This document shows positions 48,596-57,312 of a stretch of 64,000 nucleotides of DNA, one piece after another. The stretch comes from Riemerella anatipestifer (GTDB lineage: Bacteria; Bacteroidota; Bacteroidia; Flavobacteriales; Weeksellaceae): positions 422,205 through 486,204 of the forward strand of contig NZ_QXHU01000001.1 in assembly GCF_009663465.1 (NCBI RefSeq). Reading direction: 5' to 3'. The translations under genes were made by a program, and so were the position numbers. Under the pieces are notes generated by a model. It was not told the origin of the DNA, searched no databases, and saw nothing but the letters and a program-made list of their open reading frames with translations. The first letter of the stretch is position 1; every line of letters starts with the position of its first letter.

Positions 48596-49987
48596 CTACT
48601 TTCCAATACAAAACTTCCCAAAGATATTACCTAGCACTTCATCATTGGTAAACTCCCCTGAAATTTCACCTAGATGCTCCATAGCAGCACGAAGTTCGTA
48701 GGCTAAAAGTTCAGTAGAGATTCTATTGGTGATGGCTTCTTCTACTTTTTGTACCGAAAGAAGCGATTTTTGTAATGCTTCTTGATGACGCTGATTGGTA
48801 ATAATGGTACTTTCAGAAGTTTTTAACTCTTCTATATAAGCTACCAGTTCATTTTTTAAAATTTCTATATTCTTGCCTTCCTTAGCCGAAATACCCAAAA
48901 TGGTTTGGGTAAAATTAGGAACGAGAGTCTCTTTTAACTGTTTCCAAAAATCATTGATTTCTGCCTCGCTACTAGAGTCTATTTTGTTTTGGAGTAAAAT
49001 AACCTTAAGTTCTGAACGCTCCAAAGAGGTAATAAAATTTATAATTTCGTCAGGAGTACTGTCTTTTATATCAAATAAATATAGTAGAATGTCTGCTGTA
49101 TTTATTTTTTCTTTAGCTTTCTCTACACCTATGCTCTCTACCCTATCGGCAGTATCTCTAATTCCTGCGGTATCTATAAATCTAAAAGCGTGTCCACCAA
49201 TATGCAGTACTTCTTCTATAGTATCTCTAGTAGTTCCTGCAATATCAGAAACTATGGCTCTTTCCTCCTTTAGTAAAGCATTTAGTAAGGTAGATTTTCC
49301 TGCATTGGGCTTACCAATAATGGCTACTTGGACTCCATTTTTAACGGCATTTCCGTATTGAAAACTTTCTAGTAAACCACCAAGTTTAGACTTTAATTTT
49401 TGTAATAATTGAGTCAATTCAGTTCGGTCAGCAAATTCTACATCTTCTTCTGCAAAGTCAAGCTCAAGTTCTATGAGAGAAGTGAAATTAAGCAAATCGT
49501 TCCGTAAAATAGAAATTTCATTAGAGATGCCACCTTTTAGTTGATTAAGAGCTACTTTTCTTGCTACTTCACTTTCGGAAGCTATAAGGTCTGCTATAGA
49601 TTCTGCTTGAGAAAGGTCTATCCTACCATTCATAAAGGCCCTCATACTAAACTCCCCTGCCTTAGCCATTCTGCAACCGTTAGCTATCAATAAATCTAAA
49701 ATCCTTTTACCAATAAAAGGCGACCCATGAAATGAAATCTCTACGGAATCCTCTGTGGTAAAGCTTTTCGGAGCCTTAAAAATACTTACCATGACTTCGT
49801 CTATCACTTCCTCACCTTGGACTACAAATCCATAATGAAGAGTGTGAGAGTCAACTTTAGTTAAATCTTTCCCTTTGAAAATGGTGTTTGTAATGTTAAT
49901 AGAGTGGTTTCCTGAAACTCTAATAATGCCTATAGCTCCTACTCCATTGGCTGTAGCTAATGCACAAATGGTATCTTGCTGATTCAT
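48596..49987 (-). CDS. mnmE: tRNA uridine-5-carboxymethylaminomethyl modification GTPase MnmE
   Basis: The 463-aa protein begins DTICALATANGVGAIGIIRV (folate-binding domain). It has the G1 motif IIGKPNAGKSTLLNALL, G2/G3 region DIAGTTRDTIEE and FIDTAGIRDTADRVE, G4 LLQNKID, and ends in FGKFCIGK, the CxGK motif needed for chemistry. With MnmG it forms cmnm5U34 in tRNAs. The -7 box TATATTTG ends only 4 bases before the ATG, so the mRNA may be nearly leaderless. Confidence 0.96.
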   Translation of the reverse strand: MNQQDTICALATANGVGAIGIIRVSGNHSINITNTIFKGKDLTKVDSHTLHYGFVVQGEEVIDEVMVSIFKAPKSFTTEDSVEISFHGSPFIGKRILDLLIANGCRMAKAGEFSMRAFMNGRIDLSQAESIADLIASESEVARKVALNQLKGGISNEISILRNDLLNFTSLIELELDFAEEDVEFADRTELTQLLQKLKSKLGGLLESFQYGNAVKNGVQVAIIGKPNAGKSTLLNALLKEERAIVSDIAGTTRDTIEEVLHIGGHAFRFIDTAGIRDTADRVESIGVEKAKEKINTADILLYLFDIKDSTPDEIINFITSLERSELKVILLQNKIDSSSEAEINDFWKQLKETLVPNFTQTILGISAKEGKNIEILKNELVAYIEELKTSESTIITNQRHQEALQKSLLSVQKVEEAITNRISTELLAYELRAAMEHLGEISGEFTNDEVLGNIFGKFCIGK

Positions 49988-49991
49988 TCTG

Positions 49992-49999
49992 CAAATATA
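49992..49999 (-). promoter_or_regulatory. -7 element immediately upstream of mnmE
   Basis: TATATTTG on the minus strand matches TAnnTTTG and is separated from the mnmE ATG by 4 bases. Confidence 0.5.
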
Positions 50000-50044
50000 A
50001 GACTTAGAAAAATAATTCGGTTTCTAGAGAAAGCTATCTTTAGA

Positions 50045-50629
50045 TTAAAGTTTCCCTTTTTCGGCAATATTCTTTCTAACTCTGCTTAAACTTTCTGGGG
50101 TAATCCCTAAATAGGAAGCCACCATCCATTGCGGTACTCGTTGTAAAATATCGGGATACATTTTTATGAAATCTAAATATCTTTCTTCCGCTGTTGCTCC
50201 CAATAAAGAATTAACTCTGTTCTGTAAATTTCTGATGTGTTTTTGCAATAACATCTCTTGTGATGCGGCTGTTTGTGGAAATTTTTCTATTATTTGAGAA
50301 AAAAATGAAGGCTTTAGTAATAAGACTTGGCTATCTTCCACCGCCTCTATATAGAATTTAGATTTTTCATCAAAGAATAAACTATTCCTGTCTGAAAGCA
50401 ACCATTTTTCTGGAGCAAACTGAATGATATGCTCTTTACCTTGAGCATCTATAGAATACATTCTTAAAAGTCCGTTTTCTACAAAAACAGCCCATTTAGC
50501 TATCTCTCCTTCTCTTAATAAAAAGGTGTGTTTTTTAATATTTTTGACCTCGTATTCACCCTTACAAAAATCAAGGCAAGTATCTGGCAAATCTAAAATT
50601 TCTGACAAATGGTTTTCAAAATTTATCAT
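50045..50629 (-). CDS. Crp/Fnr-family transcriptional regulator
   Basis: The 194-aa protein has a cyclic-nucleotide-binding-like beta barrel (HTFLLREGEIAKWAVFVENG, then LLRMYSIDAQGKEHIIQFAP) and a C-terminal winged helix with VPQWMVASYLGITPESLSRV. There are few cysteines and no Fnr-type N-terminal cluster, so it is not an oxygen-sensing Fnr. The ligand is unknown. This compact type is very common in Flavobacteriia. It lies 57 bases upstream of mnmE, in the same direction. Confidence 0.92.
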   Translation of the reverse strand: MINFENHLSEILDLPDTCLDFCKGEYEVKNIKKHTFLLREGEIAKWAVFVENGLLRMYSIDAQGKEHIIQFAPEKWLLSDRNSLFFDEKSKFYIEAVEDSQVLLLKPSFFSQIIEKFPQTAASQEMLLQKHIRNLQNRVNSLLGATAEERYLDFIKMYPDILQRVPQWMVASYLGITPESLSRVRKNIAEKGKL

Positions 50630-50661
50630 ATTTGAGGTAGTTACGCTTTAGTTATATATTT

Positions 50662-51396
50662 TCAATTTAAAATATAGTACATTAAAATTAGCAAAAATGG
50701 TATAATATTATTTAACGCATGAAAAAGAAATGAATGCCAAATACTATACTTTATTGCGATATAACAAAGGAATGTCCCTCCAATAATTTTCCCAAAAATT
50801 CCAAACAAATTAATCCAATCAAAGGTTTCATAATTTGTAAGATGCATAAGCCCAAAACAAATTGATGATACAATAATGAGAATTCTAATATTATTAGTAA
50901 TCAATAGATTAATTTTTTTGTAGACACTTTTGTTAATTATTGATATAAAACCTACAATAGCAATAATTACCAATGATATGTTTTTCAAATTTTCATTTTT
51001 TAAAAATGAAAAACATAAAAACATAATAGCTAATGAACTCAAGAAAAACATAAATTTACTTTTAAATCTTAAAAATCCTCTAAAAGCAAACTCTTCAATT
51101 AATGGAACGATAAAAATATGAGAAATAAAAACATTAGCACTTAAAGATTCCAAATCTTCAGGATCAAAAAAAGGTCCATCTGTAAAGATAGTTTTTGAAA
51201 TGAGAAGAAGAAATTTAAAAGCCGTGATTATTAGAAAAACAATAATATCACTACTGAATTTATTATAAAATTCCTGTCTTGGATTTTGTAAAAAAAGAAC
51301 AAAATCACTTTCTTTTAAGGATTTGATATTTCTAATCATTTTCTTTAGTAATTCAGATAATAGCAAATTAAAAAAAGTAAAAATGAATAGTTTCAA
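50662..51396 (-). CDS. CPBP-family intramembrane glutamic endopeptidase
   Basis: The 244-aa protein has about seven hydrophobic helices. It carries the CPBP (Abi) motifs: EEFAFRGFLRF (the EExxxR motif), FGLMHL and, near the end, the conserved His in SFLFHALNNI. The start may be the Met at codon 20 (MIRNIKS). CPBP proteases act on membrane proteins, in CAAX-like processing or bacteriocin immunity; the substrate is unknown. It borders the cassette array and has no attC of its own, so I treat it as flanking chromosome. Confidence 0.85.
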   Translation of the reverse strand: MKLFIFTFFNLLLSELLKKMIRNIKSLKESDFVLFLQNPRQEFYNKFSSDIIVFLIITAFKFLLLISKTIFTDGPFFDPEDLESLSANVFISHIFIVPLIEEFAFRGFLRFKSKFMFFLSSLAIMFLCFSFLKNENLKNISLVIIAIVGFISIINKSVYKKINLLITNNIRILIIVSSICFGLMHLTNYETFDWINLFGIFGKIIGGTFLCYIAIKYSIWHSFLFHALNNIIPFLLILMYYILN

Positions 51397-51626
51397 CTTT
51401 AAAACTATTCAACTGCCTTTTATTTCATTGCGATTTTTATGGCTTTAAAATTTTACAGCTATCTTCCAAACCATTTTGAAATGAAGTTTTGCTTCCATTC
51501 CAATCGCAAACAGTTTCAACTATTAACATAATTAAGACTCTCGCTATGAAAAACATAATTTTCCCTTTTAGTAATTTTCATTTTATTTATAGTTTAAGTT
51601 TTATATTTCATTTTTATAATTCCGTG

Positions 51627-51854
51627 TTAAAAGTGTTTTTCAAAAGCAAAACTTTCATTTTCTTTAAGTAGTTCGTTAATTCGGTTCAACACTATTCGAC
51701 TAGATTCAAACGCTACTTTTTCTGGTTGAAAAGGCGATAAACCTTTTGCTATCTCGTCAGCATTTACAAACAATTTCGGGCAAAATAGTAAACGAAGCGG
51801 TAGTTTTACCTGTTCCATTACAACCTGCTATATAAAAGATTTTTTTTCTTTCAC
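51627..51854 (-). pseudogene. Zeta-toxin-like pseudogene
   Basis: Minus-strand pieces read KKIFYIAGCNGTGKTTASFT and ILPEI in one frame, then after a short deletion LFVNADEIAKGLSPFQPEKV and RINELLKENESFAF in another. These correspond closely to the intact zeta-like gene at 59752-60336, whose C-terminal half has no counterpart here. It represents the decayed far end of the cassette array. The stretch 51397-51626 shows no other gene or palindrome. Confidence 0.85.
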
Positions 51855-51915
51855 TACGCAAATTTACGAAATAAATTTCAAGTATTTTTTTCTGTGTTTT
51901 TTCTTTCAGCATATT

Positions 51916-52052
51916 GCCCGACGGTTTGCGTGTATAAGAAGTAGTGGATTAAAAAGCATTTCACTTTCAGTTTGGAACTGACTTTTATTGAAAGTACTAA
52001 CCAACCTATGCTTTAGTACTGAAAACTCTATTTCTCATATGCGTTGTTGTGC
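51916..52052 (-). other. attC-like site of the SGNH cassette, degenerate
   Basis: It runs from GCCCGAC, a mutated GCCTAAC-type box, to GTTGTGC. The arms TTTGCGTGTATAAG and CTCATATGCG can pair with bulges. The central part is AT-rich and diverged from the other sites. The stop codon of the SGNH gene lies inside it. Confidence 0.6.
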
Positions 52053-52981
52053 GTCCATACTTTATTTTCTTTCAATAACTCAATTAGTTTTCCATTAAAT
52101 ATCTTCACTCCATTTTGATTTAAATGATGAGAATCATAAAAGTGTAAAGAATCATTCAGAGAAACTATTTCATTAAAATTGTAATAAGTCGAATATGTTT
52201 GCATTACACTATCAAAATAACTGTTGTTGACGTAACTACGATAATTTACTTTTGGAATTGGTGCATATACCAAAATTAATTCTATTTTTTTATCCTTTAG
52301 CATTTGTACTATCTCATCAAAAGATTCAATTTGGTAATCTCTCAGTAAAATCTCCTTTTTATCAAACTTTGTAGGCTTATAAAAACCTAATTCTTTTTCT
52401 ACGAAACCACCGCTTATATATTTATCATTTCCTTTTATTGTTTGTTCGGAAAAAGAACTATTTAATCCAAGTAAATCACAAATGAACCCGTAAATTAGTG
52501 TGTTATATGTTTTTATACTATTGATCTTTTTTGCCATTCTTAAAGAATGTAAATCATTTACATCATTAGCAATTATATCAAGAGATGACTCAACACCATC
52601 TAAAGTAAATGTTTCAGGATAAACTTCATAAATCACTAATTTAGGATTTAAACTATCTAAATACCTCTTGAGTAACACTTTTGTTTGGACAGGCGTTTGA
52701 GCACTAGAACCCAAATTAAATGATTTATAACCATTTTCTAAGAAAATTCTTGTATCAAAGCCCCTATAAGCGTGAGACGAACCTAAAAATAATATATCTA
52801 CATTTCCATATTTTTTAATTTCGGAAAGCCTTGAGTACATATGCCCATACGAGCCAATATGATAATTAATATTTGATTTAAATCGAGAAGGTGCATAACG
52901 CCCCCAAACAAACAAGAGTGTAAAGTAACATAATGACGAAAAAAGAATAAATAGAATCGTATTAAAAATAAATTTTTTCAT
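52028..52981 (-). CDS. SGNH-hydrolase-like O-acyltransfer partner protein
   Basis: The 317-aa protein has an N-terminal signal anchor (FNTILFILFSSLCYFTLLFV). SGNH-type blocks follow: ILFLGSSHAYRGFD with the nucleophile Ser, and FYDSHHLNQNGVKIF with the Asp and His. Such membrane-anchored SGNH proteins pair with MBOAT acyltransferases (AlgI/AlgJ, DltB/DltD style) to O-acylate extracellular polymers. It lies directly downstream of an MBOAT fragment, so the original pair is clear. Its C terminus is encoded by bases of the attC site, so the last residues may be cassette-derived. Confidence 0.8.
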   Translation of the reverse strand: MKKFIFNTILFILFSSLCYFTLLFVWGRYAPSRFKSNINYHIGSYGHMYSRLSEIKKYGNVDILFLGSSHAYRGFDTRIFLENGYKSFNLGSSAQTPVQTKVLLKRYLDSLNPKLVIYEVYPETFTLDGVESSLDIIANDVNDLHSLRMAKKINSIKTYNTLIYGFICDLLGLNSSFSEQTIKGNDKYISGGFVEKELGFYKPTKFDKKEILLRDYQIESFDEIVQMLKDKKIELILVYAPIPKVNYRSYVNNSYFDSVMQTYSTYYNFNEIVSLNDSLHFYDSHHLNQNGVKIFNGKLIELLKENKVWTHNNAYEK

Positions 52982-52991
52982 TTGCTGCTCC

Positions 52992-53911
52992 TTAAAATTG
53001 AAAATAGATAAAAGGTGATTCGTCTGAGGACATAAACATACCTATTGCAAAAATTATTAATGAATACAATATCCATCTTAATGGTCGATACCATTTTTGC
53101 CCTATGTGCGCAATAGCGTATTGACCTTCACGACCTTGCCATTCGACCATTAAAAACATCACAACAAGAATTATTGTTGGTAAGGCACTTCCCATTCCAG
53201 CAAATTTGGGTATTGAAAAAAGAGAAGGTGATAATATTTCAGAAATGTAACTTATTGCGTGTCCAATATTCTCCGCTCTGAAAAATATCCAAGCAAATAC
53301 AGTTAAACTAAAAGTCAATAACATAAAAGAAAGTTCTTTTAGGTTAGGAATTAGTTTCCCTTTTGCTACTGTATCTAAATTATTACGGTTATTGTTTGTC
53401 AATAGAAGCGGTAAGAAATAAATAGCATTTAATACCCCCAAACAATAAAAGTCCAATTTGCACCGTGCCAAAAACCGCTAACTATAAAAATGATAAATGT
53501 ATTTCTAACTTTCATCCAAGTTCCACCACGACTGCCACCCAAAGGGAAATAAAGGTAATCTCGAAACCAAGTTGAAAGTGAAATATGCCATCGTCTCCAA
53601 AACTCCGCAATATCTCTAGAAAAATAAGGAAAATTAAAGTTTCGCATTAAGTCAAAGCCAAAAAGTCGGGAAGTGCCAATTGCAATATCTGAATAGCCTG
53701 AAAAGTCTCCGTAGATTTGAAAAGTAAAGAATAAAGCACCAAGAACTAAAGTGCTACCTGAATAATCTGCTGAATTATTAAAAATCAAATTAGCGTATTT
53801 TGCACAGTTGTCTGCTATAATAATTTTTTTGAACAAACCCCAAAGAATTTGACGCATACCGTCAACCGCTTTAGAATAATCAAAAGTCCGTTTTTTATAG
53901 AATTGAGGTAA
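52992..53911 (-). pseudogene. MBOAT O-acyltransferase (AlgI-like), truncated and frameshifted
   Basis: The C-terminal half of an AlgI-like protein is present. Read from 53910, the frame gives LPQFYKKRTFDYSKAVDGM, then RQILWGLFKKIIIADNCAKY and FWRRWHISLSTWFRDYLYFP with the MBOAT region WHGANWTFIVWG. A one-base loss in a five-C tract (plus strand 53435-53439) shifts the frame before LNAIYFLPLL. The N-terminal half is absent: homology begins exactly at the TT of the neighbouring attC crossover G^TT. The gene is therefore dead, leaving the SGNH partner. Confidence 0.85.
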
Positions 53912-54038
53912 CGGGCGGGGCTTTGCGTTCGGGCGGGATTTCGAAGCACAAAAGTCGAATTTATTACTAATGTTTAATTAAAAAAACTGCTGTTGAATTT
54001 TGCACATCACCCCGCCTGACGCAAAACCCTTGTTATAC
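53906..54038 (-). other. attC site of the PIN/antitoxin cassette
   Basis: Arms CGGGCGGGGCTTTGCGTTC and CGCAAAACCC with flanking CCCCGCC pair across an AT-rich centre. The outer box GTTATAC (54032-54038) matches the cassette start at 54775-54781 (GTATAAC). On the MBOAT side the crossover G is retained but the following bases are MBOAT coding sequence. Confidence 0.75.
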
Positions 54039-54049
54039 GACGCCACAAT

Positions 54050-54454
54050 TTAGCATTTTAAATATTCATTTGCGGTTAAGACAGGCAAACTTATATTTTT
54101 AAAATCTTTTTTATTTCTTGAAATTATTACTTCCATTCCGTGTTCAATTGCTGTATAATATTGAATCGCATCTTCAAAGTCAGTAAAATCTGAAGCAAGT
54201 GAAAGTTCCACTATTTTATCATCAATTGGCAAAACTTCTACAAGAACTTTAAATTTTGAAATAGCTTTTCTAGCTTCCATTTTTAAATGTTTGAAAAGCA
54301 GATAATGAACATTTGCAATTGTTAGCGCAGAGATAAATAGCTTTACTTTGTTTTGGTCTCCCATTGTAAACAATTCTTGTGCTTCTTGATAAAAATTTTC
54401 TCTTTTTTCAAGCAAGTCTAAAACGATATTTGTGTCAACAAAAACTCTTTCCAT
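54050..54454 (-). CDS. PIN-domain toxin (VapC-like)
   Basis: The 134-aa protein starts ERVFVDTNIVLDLLEKRENF with the first catalytic Asp and has the later acidic positions ASDFTDFEDAIQYYTA. It ends near VIISRNKKDFKNISLPVLT. PIN toxins are Mg2+-dependent RNases. It overlaps the upstream antitoxin gene by one base, so the two are translationally coupled. As a cassette pair it probably stabilises the array. Confidence 0.88.
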   Translation of the reverse strand: MERVFVDTNIVLDLLEKRENFYQEAQELFTMGDQNKVKLFISALTIANVHYLLFKHLKMEARKAISKFKVLVEVLPIDDKIVELSLASDFTDFEDAIQYYTAIEHGMEVIISRNKKDFKNISLPVLTANEYLKC

Positions 54455-54699
54455 TATGAATATTTTTCCCTTAAGTATTCATAGTAATCCTCATTTTTTT
54501 CATTTTCCGAGTCATGGGGAATTATTCCAGTTAAACTCTCCACAAGAGGACTTACATCAACTTTTTTGGATTCCTTTTTAGTCAATGCATTCAAATAATT
54601 TTCAATAAGTTTTGAAAGACTCACTCTATTTTCCTTAGCATAATCTTTTGCACTTTCAATTATGCTTTTATTTAAGTTTAAAGTTAGTTTAGTATTCAT
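54454..54699 (-). CDS. DUF6364-type antitoxin of the PIN toxin
   Basis: The 81-aa protein begins MNTKLTLNLNKSIIESAKDY and KENRVSLSKLIENYLNAL, a ribbon-helix-helix-like DNA-binding half. The tail KNEDYYEYLREKYS probably contacts the toxin. Its position directly upstream of the PIN gene fits the DUF6364-PIN arrangement frequent in Bacteroidota. The RHH part would autoregulate the operon. Confidence 0.82.
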   Translation of the reverse strand: MNTKLTLNLNKSIIESAKDYAKENRVSLSKLIENYLNALTKKESKKVDVSPLVESLTGIIPHDSENEKNEDYYEYLREKYS

Positions 54700-54774
54700 A
54701 AAATTTAGATTACGTGTAAAAATATAAATTATTTACGTTATTTCAAAATTTATGCTGTTTTTTTAAGTAGTGTC

Positions 54775-54967
54775 GTATAACGGGAAAAGTATTTACGAAG
54801 GGCGGTCTAAATTTAACCGAATGGTTCAATTTAGACCAAACCGAAGCGGATGCTTTTTCCGTATTGCTAATTTAAGAAAAAAGTAATACGGAAAAGCAGT
54901 AGCGGATAAATGTAACCAAATTTCAACTTTGCACTTAACCCCGCCTTTTGCAAATACTATGTTAGGC
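54775..54967 (-). other. attC site of the WG-repeat cassette, long type
   Basis: Outer boxes are GTATAAC and GTTAGGC. Arms GTATTTACGAAGGGCGG and CCGCCTTTTGCAAATAC pair, and the centre holds a second perfect hairpin (GCTTTTTCCGTATT and AATACGGAAAAGC-like arms at about 54850-54897). It is closely similar to the site at 63720-63913. Confidence 0.85.
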
Positions 54968-54987
54968 AATCGGCATTTTTTATATTA

Positions 54988-55953
54988 TTAATCAACAAAA
55001 AACTCTTTACCATTTTCGCCAATAAAGCATTTATCATAATAGTTTGTTTTACGATTAACTTTATCGGTTAAAAAAATATCAAATGGTTTATTTTTTACAA
55101 AAATAGTCTCTGCAAAACGAAATCCGTTATATTTATTCTCTATGATTTTTTTGCTGTTCAGTATATACAGTAACTTTGTTTCAATGTTTCCATTATTTTC
55201 ATATATCTCAATATGATTGGAGTTTATGAAATATGAAGCATTACTTTTTTCTGGTAAAATAACATTCTTATCTTCATCAATTACTGAAATCCCAAACTTA
55301 GTTTCTACCTGCAAGAAATATTTTTGTTTGGATGGAATCCATCTTGGTCCAAAATAGGTGCTATTTTCATCATCTATGAAAAAAATTTCAGATTTAGGTA
55401 AAAAAATACCATTTTTTTTGTTTGTTTCATTGTCATAAATGCTGAAGAAAGTACCATTATTATCAACCACTCTATATTTGTTTTCTGCTAACTTAGTTTT
55501 TACCAAAAATGCTTTTAAAACGCTCGCACGATTATGTGTGAAAATTTCTTCTTCTTTACGTGGAGAATAAGGACGGTGAGAAATAAAATTATTTTCGTTT
55601 GTCAAAGTTTCTATTGAAATTAGTTTAAATGTTTCAGAAGAATAGTATTCAACCGAATTTGAATTTTCAACAACATATCGGTTTTCAATTTTGGAAATGG
55701 TATTTGTAAATTGCGGCTCGAAAATTACTTTTAAATTTTTATCAAGTAGACCATATCTTCCATTTTTTTGAATAAGGTAACCTTCTATATCTTTTTTATA
55801 AAATGTAACGTAGTCATAAATTGGCTCAATAACGATGTTTCCATCATAATCACACAAACCAAAATTACCTTGTTTATAAAACGGAATTAAATTTTGTGCA
55901 TAGATATTATTCAACAAAAAGAATAAAAATAGAAACAATAAAGTTTTTCTCAT
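54988..55953 (-). CDS. Secreted WG-repeat protein
   Basis: The 321-aa precursor has a clear signal peptide (LLFLFLFFLLNNIYAQ). WG-type beta repeats follow: GNFGLCDYDGNIVIEPIYDY and GRYGLLDKNLKVIFEPQF, with later weaker copies (FGISVIDEDKNVILPE). WG-repeat proteins of Bacteroidota are exported and may bind surface or partner molecules; no enzyme motif is visible. It forms a single-gene cassette between the attC sites at 54775 and 55973. Confidence 0.75.
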   Translation of the reverse strand: MRKTLLFLFLFFLLNNIYAQNLIPFYKQGNFGLCDYDGNIVIEPIYDYVTFYKKDIEGYLIQKNGRYGLLDKNLKVIFEPQFTNTISKIENRYVVENSNSVEYYSSETFKLISIETLTNENNFISHRPYSPRKEEEIFTHNRASVLKAFLVKTKLAENKYRVVDNNGTFFSIYDNETNKKNGIFLPKSEIFFIDDENSTYFGPRWIPSKQKYFLQVETKFGISVIDEDKNVILPEKSNASYFINSNHIEIYENNGNIETKLLYILNSKKIIENKYNGFRFAETIFVKNKPFDIFLTDKVNRKTNYYDKCFIGENGKEFFVD

Positions 55954-55972
55954 AATGGTCGTTTTTGCTGTC

Positions 55973-56103
55973 GCCTAACGGTCGGGGATTGCCGAAGGCG
56001 GGGCTTATTAGCACCCAACTTCAACCAAAATACCATACTTCAAAGGTAAACAAATTTTTCTAAAATGCAAATATCCCCCGCTTGCGGTAATACCTTGTTA
56101 TAG
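55973..56103 (-). other. attC site of the membrane lysozyme-like cassette
   Basis: Outer boxes are GCCTAAC and GTTATAG. The arms GGGGATTGCCGAAGGCGGGG and CCCCGCTTGCGGTAATACC pair with a few mismatches, around an AT-rich centre typical of the main attC family of this array. The preceding gene's stop codon overlaps its outer box. Confidence 0.85.
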
Positions 56104-57072
56104 GGCGTTTTTCTTGTTTGGGTCAAGGGTGTCATTCGTGTCTTTGTAGAATGTATTTTTAATAATATTTGCTAGTTCATTAACTTCTCCGTTGTAACTT
56201 GCCCCAACATTGTAGTCATTGATTATATAATTTTTAGCATCCCATTCAGAATAATAACTGCTGTTTTCTGTCGAATTTTCAAGATACTTTTTATACGCAT
56301 TTACGATTTTTTCAGTTCCTAACTTTACACTTTCTAAGTCGCTTATTCGTTTGTCAGAACGAACTTGCATAACTCCTAATGTATGCGGCTTTTTTGTCAG
56401 CTTGAATTTTAGATTTTCAATTTGCCTTGCTATTTTAGGTCTATTGAAGTCTTCATAAATAATTATTGCATAAACAATACTTTCAAGTTTTTCGTTGTTT
56501 GTCAAGTCTTTGATAAGTTGTCCATAAAGCCTTTTGAAATAATGGTAACGGCTCTTTAGATAGTTGTCTTTTCGTTTTTGTGTCGCTTCTTGTGAAAAGC
56601 GTAGGTTATTTGCTATTTGAAAAATAAAAATTAAGATTATTATCCAAAGTTCATTAGCAACAGTCGTGAAGTCAGGCAAAATATTCGCTTTAACTTTTAT
56701 CAATTTTTCGTAAGTGAAGTATGATATAACAATGATTGCAGTCCAATAAAGAAACTGTCTATACCAGTTCAGTAAAAGTCCACGATTTGTAGCTAAATTG
56801 AAAATTAGTCTGAATAGTATATAGTAGATGTTAACTAGATAAATATTCCAAACAAATTTGTCAAGCCCGAAATAATATAACCCTGCCGAAATGATAATAA
56901 TGTAGACAATGGGAGTCAGAACTCTAATTAAAAAATTCAAAGCTGGAGCTTCTTCTGTCTTAACGAAAATGGAAATTTCCATATAGCCAATTGAGTAGGA
57001 GTGCTTTCCTATCCAATTGATTAAGAAAAAAAGTCCAACCCCTAAAATTATATGAACTAATAGTATCTCCAT
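56098..57072 (-). CDS. Membrane protein with C-terminal lysozyme/SLT-like domain
   Basis: The 324-aa protein has an N-terminal membrane part of about five helices (residues 1-150), then a soluble domain. That domain shows the spaced signature of lytic transglycosylase/lysozyme folds: YAIIIYEDFNRP with a candidate catalytic Glu207, TLGVMQVRSD at 232-241 (compare G-x-MQV) and NDYNVGASYNGEV near 286-297 (compare AYNAG). This is unusual fusion and order for a cassette gene. A role in cell-wall cleavage, as toxin or defence effector, is inferred only. TAA lies within the attC outer box. Confidence 0.6.
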   Translation of the reverse strand: MEILLVHIILGVGLFFLINWIGKHSYSIGYMEISIFVKTEEAPALNFLIRVLTPIVYIIIISAGLYYFGLDKFVWNIYLVNIYYILFRLIFNLATNRGLLLNWYRQFLYWTAIIVISYFTYEKLIKVKANILPDFTTVANELWIIILIFIFQIANNLRFSQEATQKRKDNYLKSRYHYFKRLYGQLIKDLTNNEKLESIVYAIIIYEDFNRPKIARQIENLKFKLTKKPHTLGVMQVRSDKRISDLESVKLGTEKIVNAYKKYLENSTENSSYYSEWDAKNYIINDYNVGASYNGEVNELANIIKNTFYKDTNDTLDPNKKNAL

Positions 57073-57109
57073 TTATATTGTCTTATTTGTTATTGTCTTT
57101 TAAAATGCC

Positions 57110-57308
57110 CTATAACGGTTTGCGGCTTGGCGAAGGCGGGGCTAAGAAAGACGAAACTTTCTATAAACTCGAACCTGAGCAAAAAACCATTTTCGTTTTT
57201 TCAAAATTACAAAAAAATAAAAAACGAAATGTTTTTTTGCGGCTAAAATTGCAAAAATCTTCAACGCAAGGGAACTTCACCCCCGCTTTTGCAAAACCGA
57301 TGTTAGCA
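57110..57308 (-). other. attC site of the HExxH cassette
   Basis: Outer boxes are CTATAAC and GTTAGCA. Arms GGTTTGCGGCTTGGCGAAGG with CGGGGC pair with CCCCGCTTTTGCAAAACC, and an internal hairpin CGAAACTTTCT... lies within the long centre. An open frame across it on the plus strand is a by-product. Confidence 0.8.
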
Positions 57309-57312
57309 GAAG

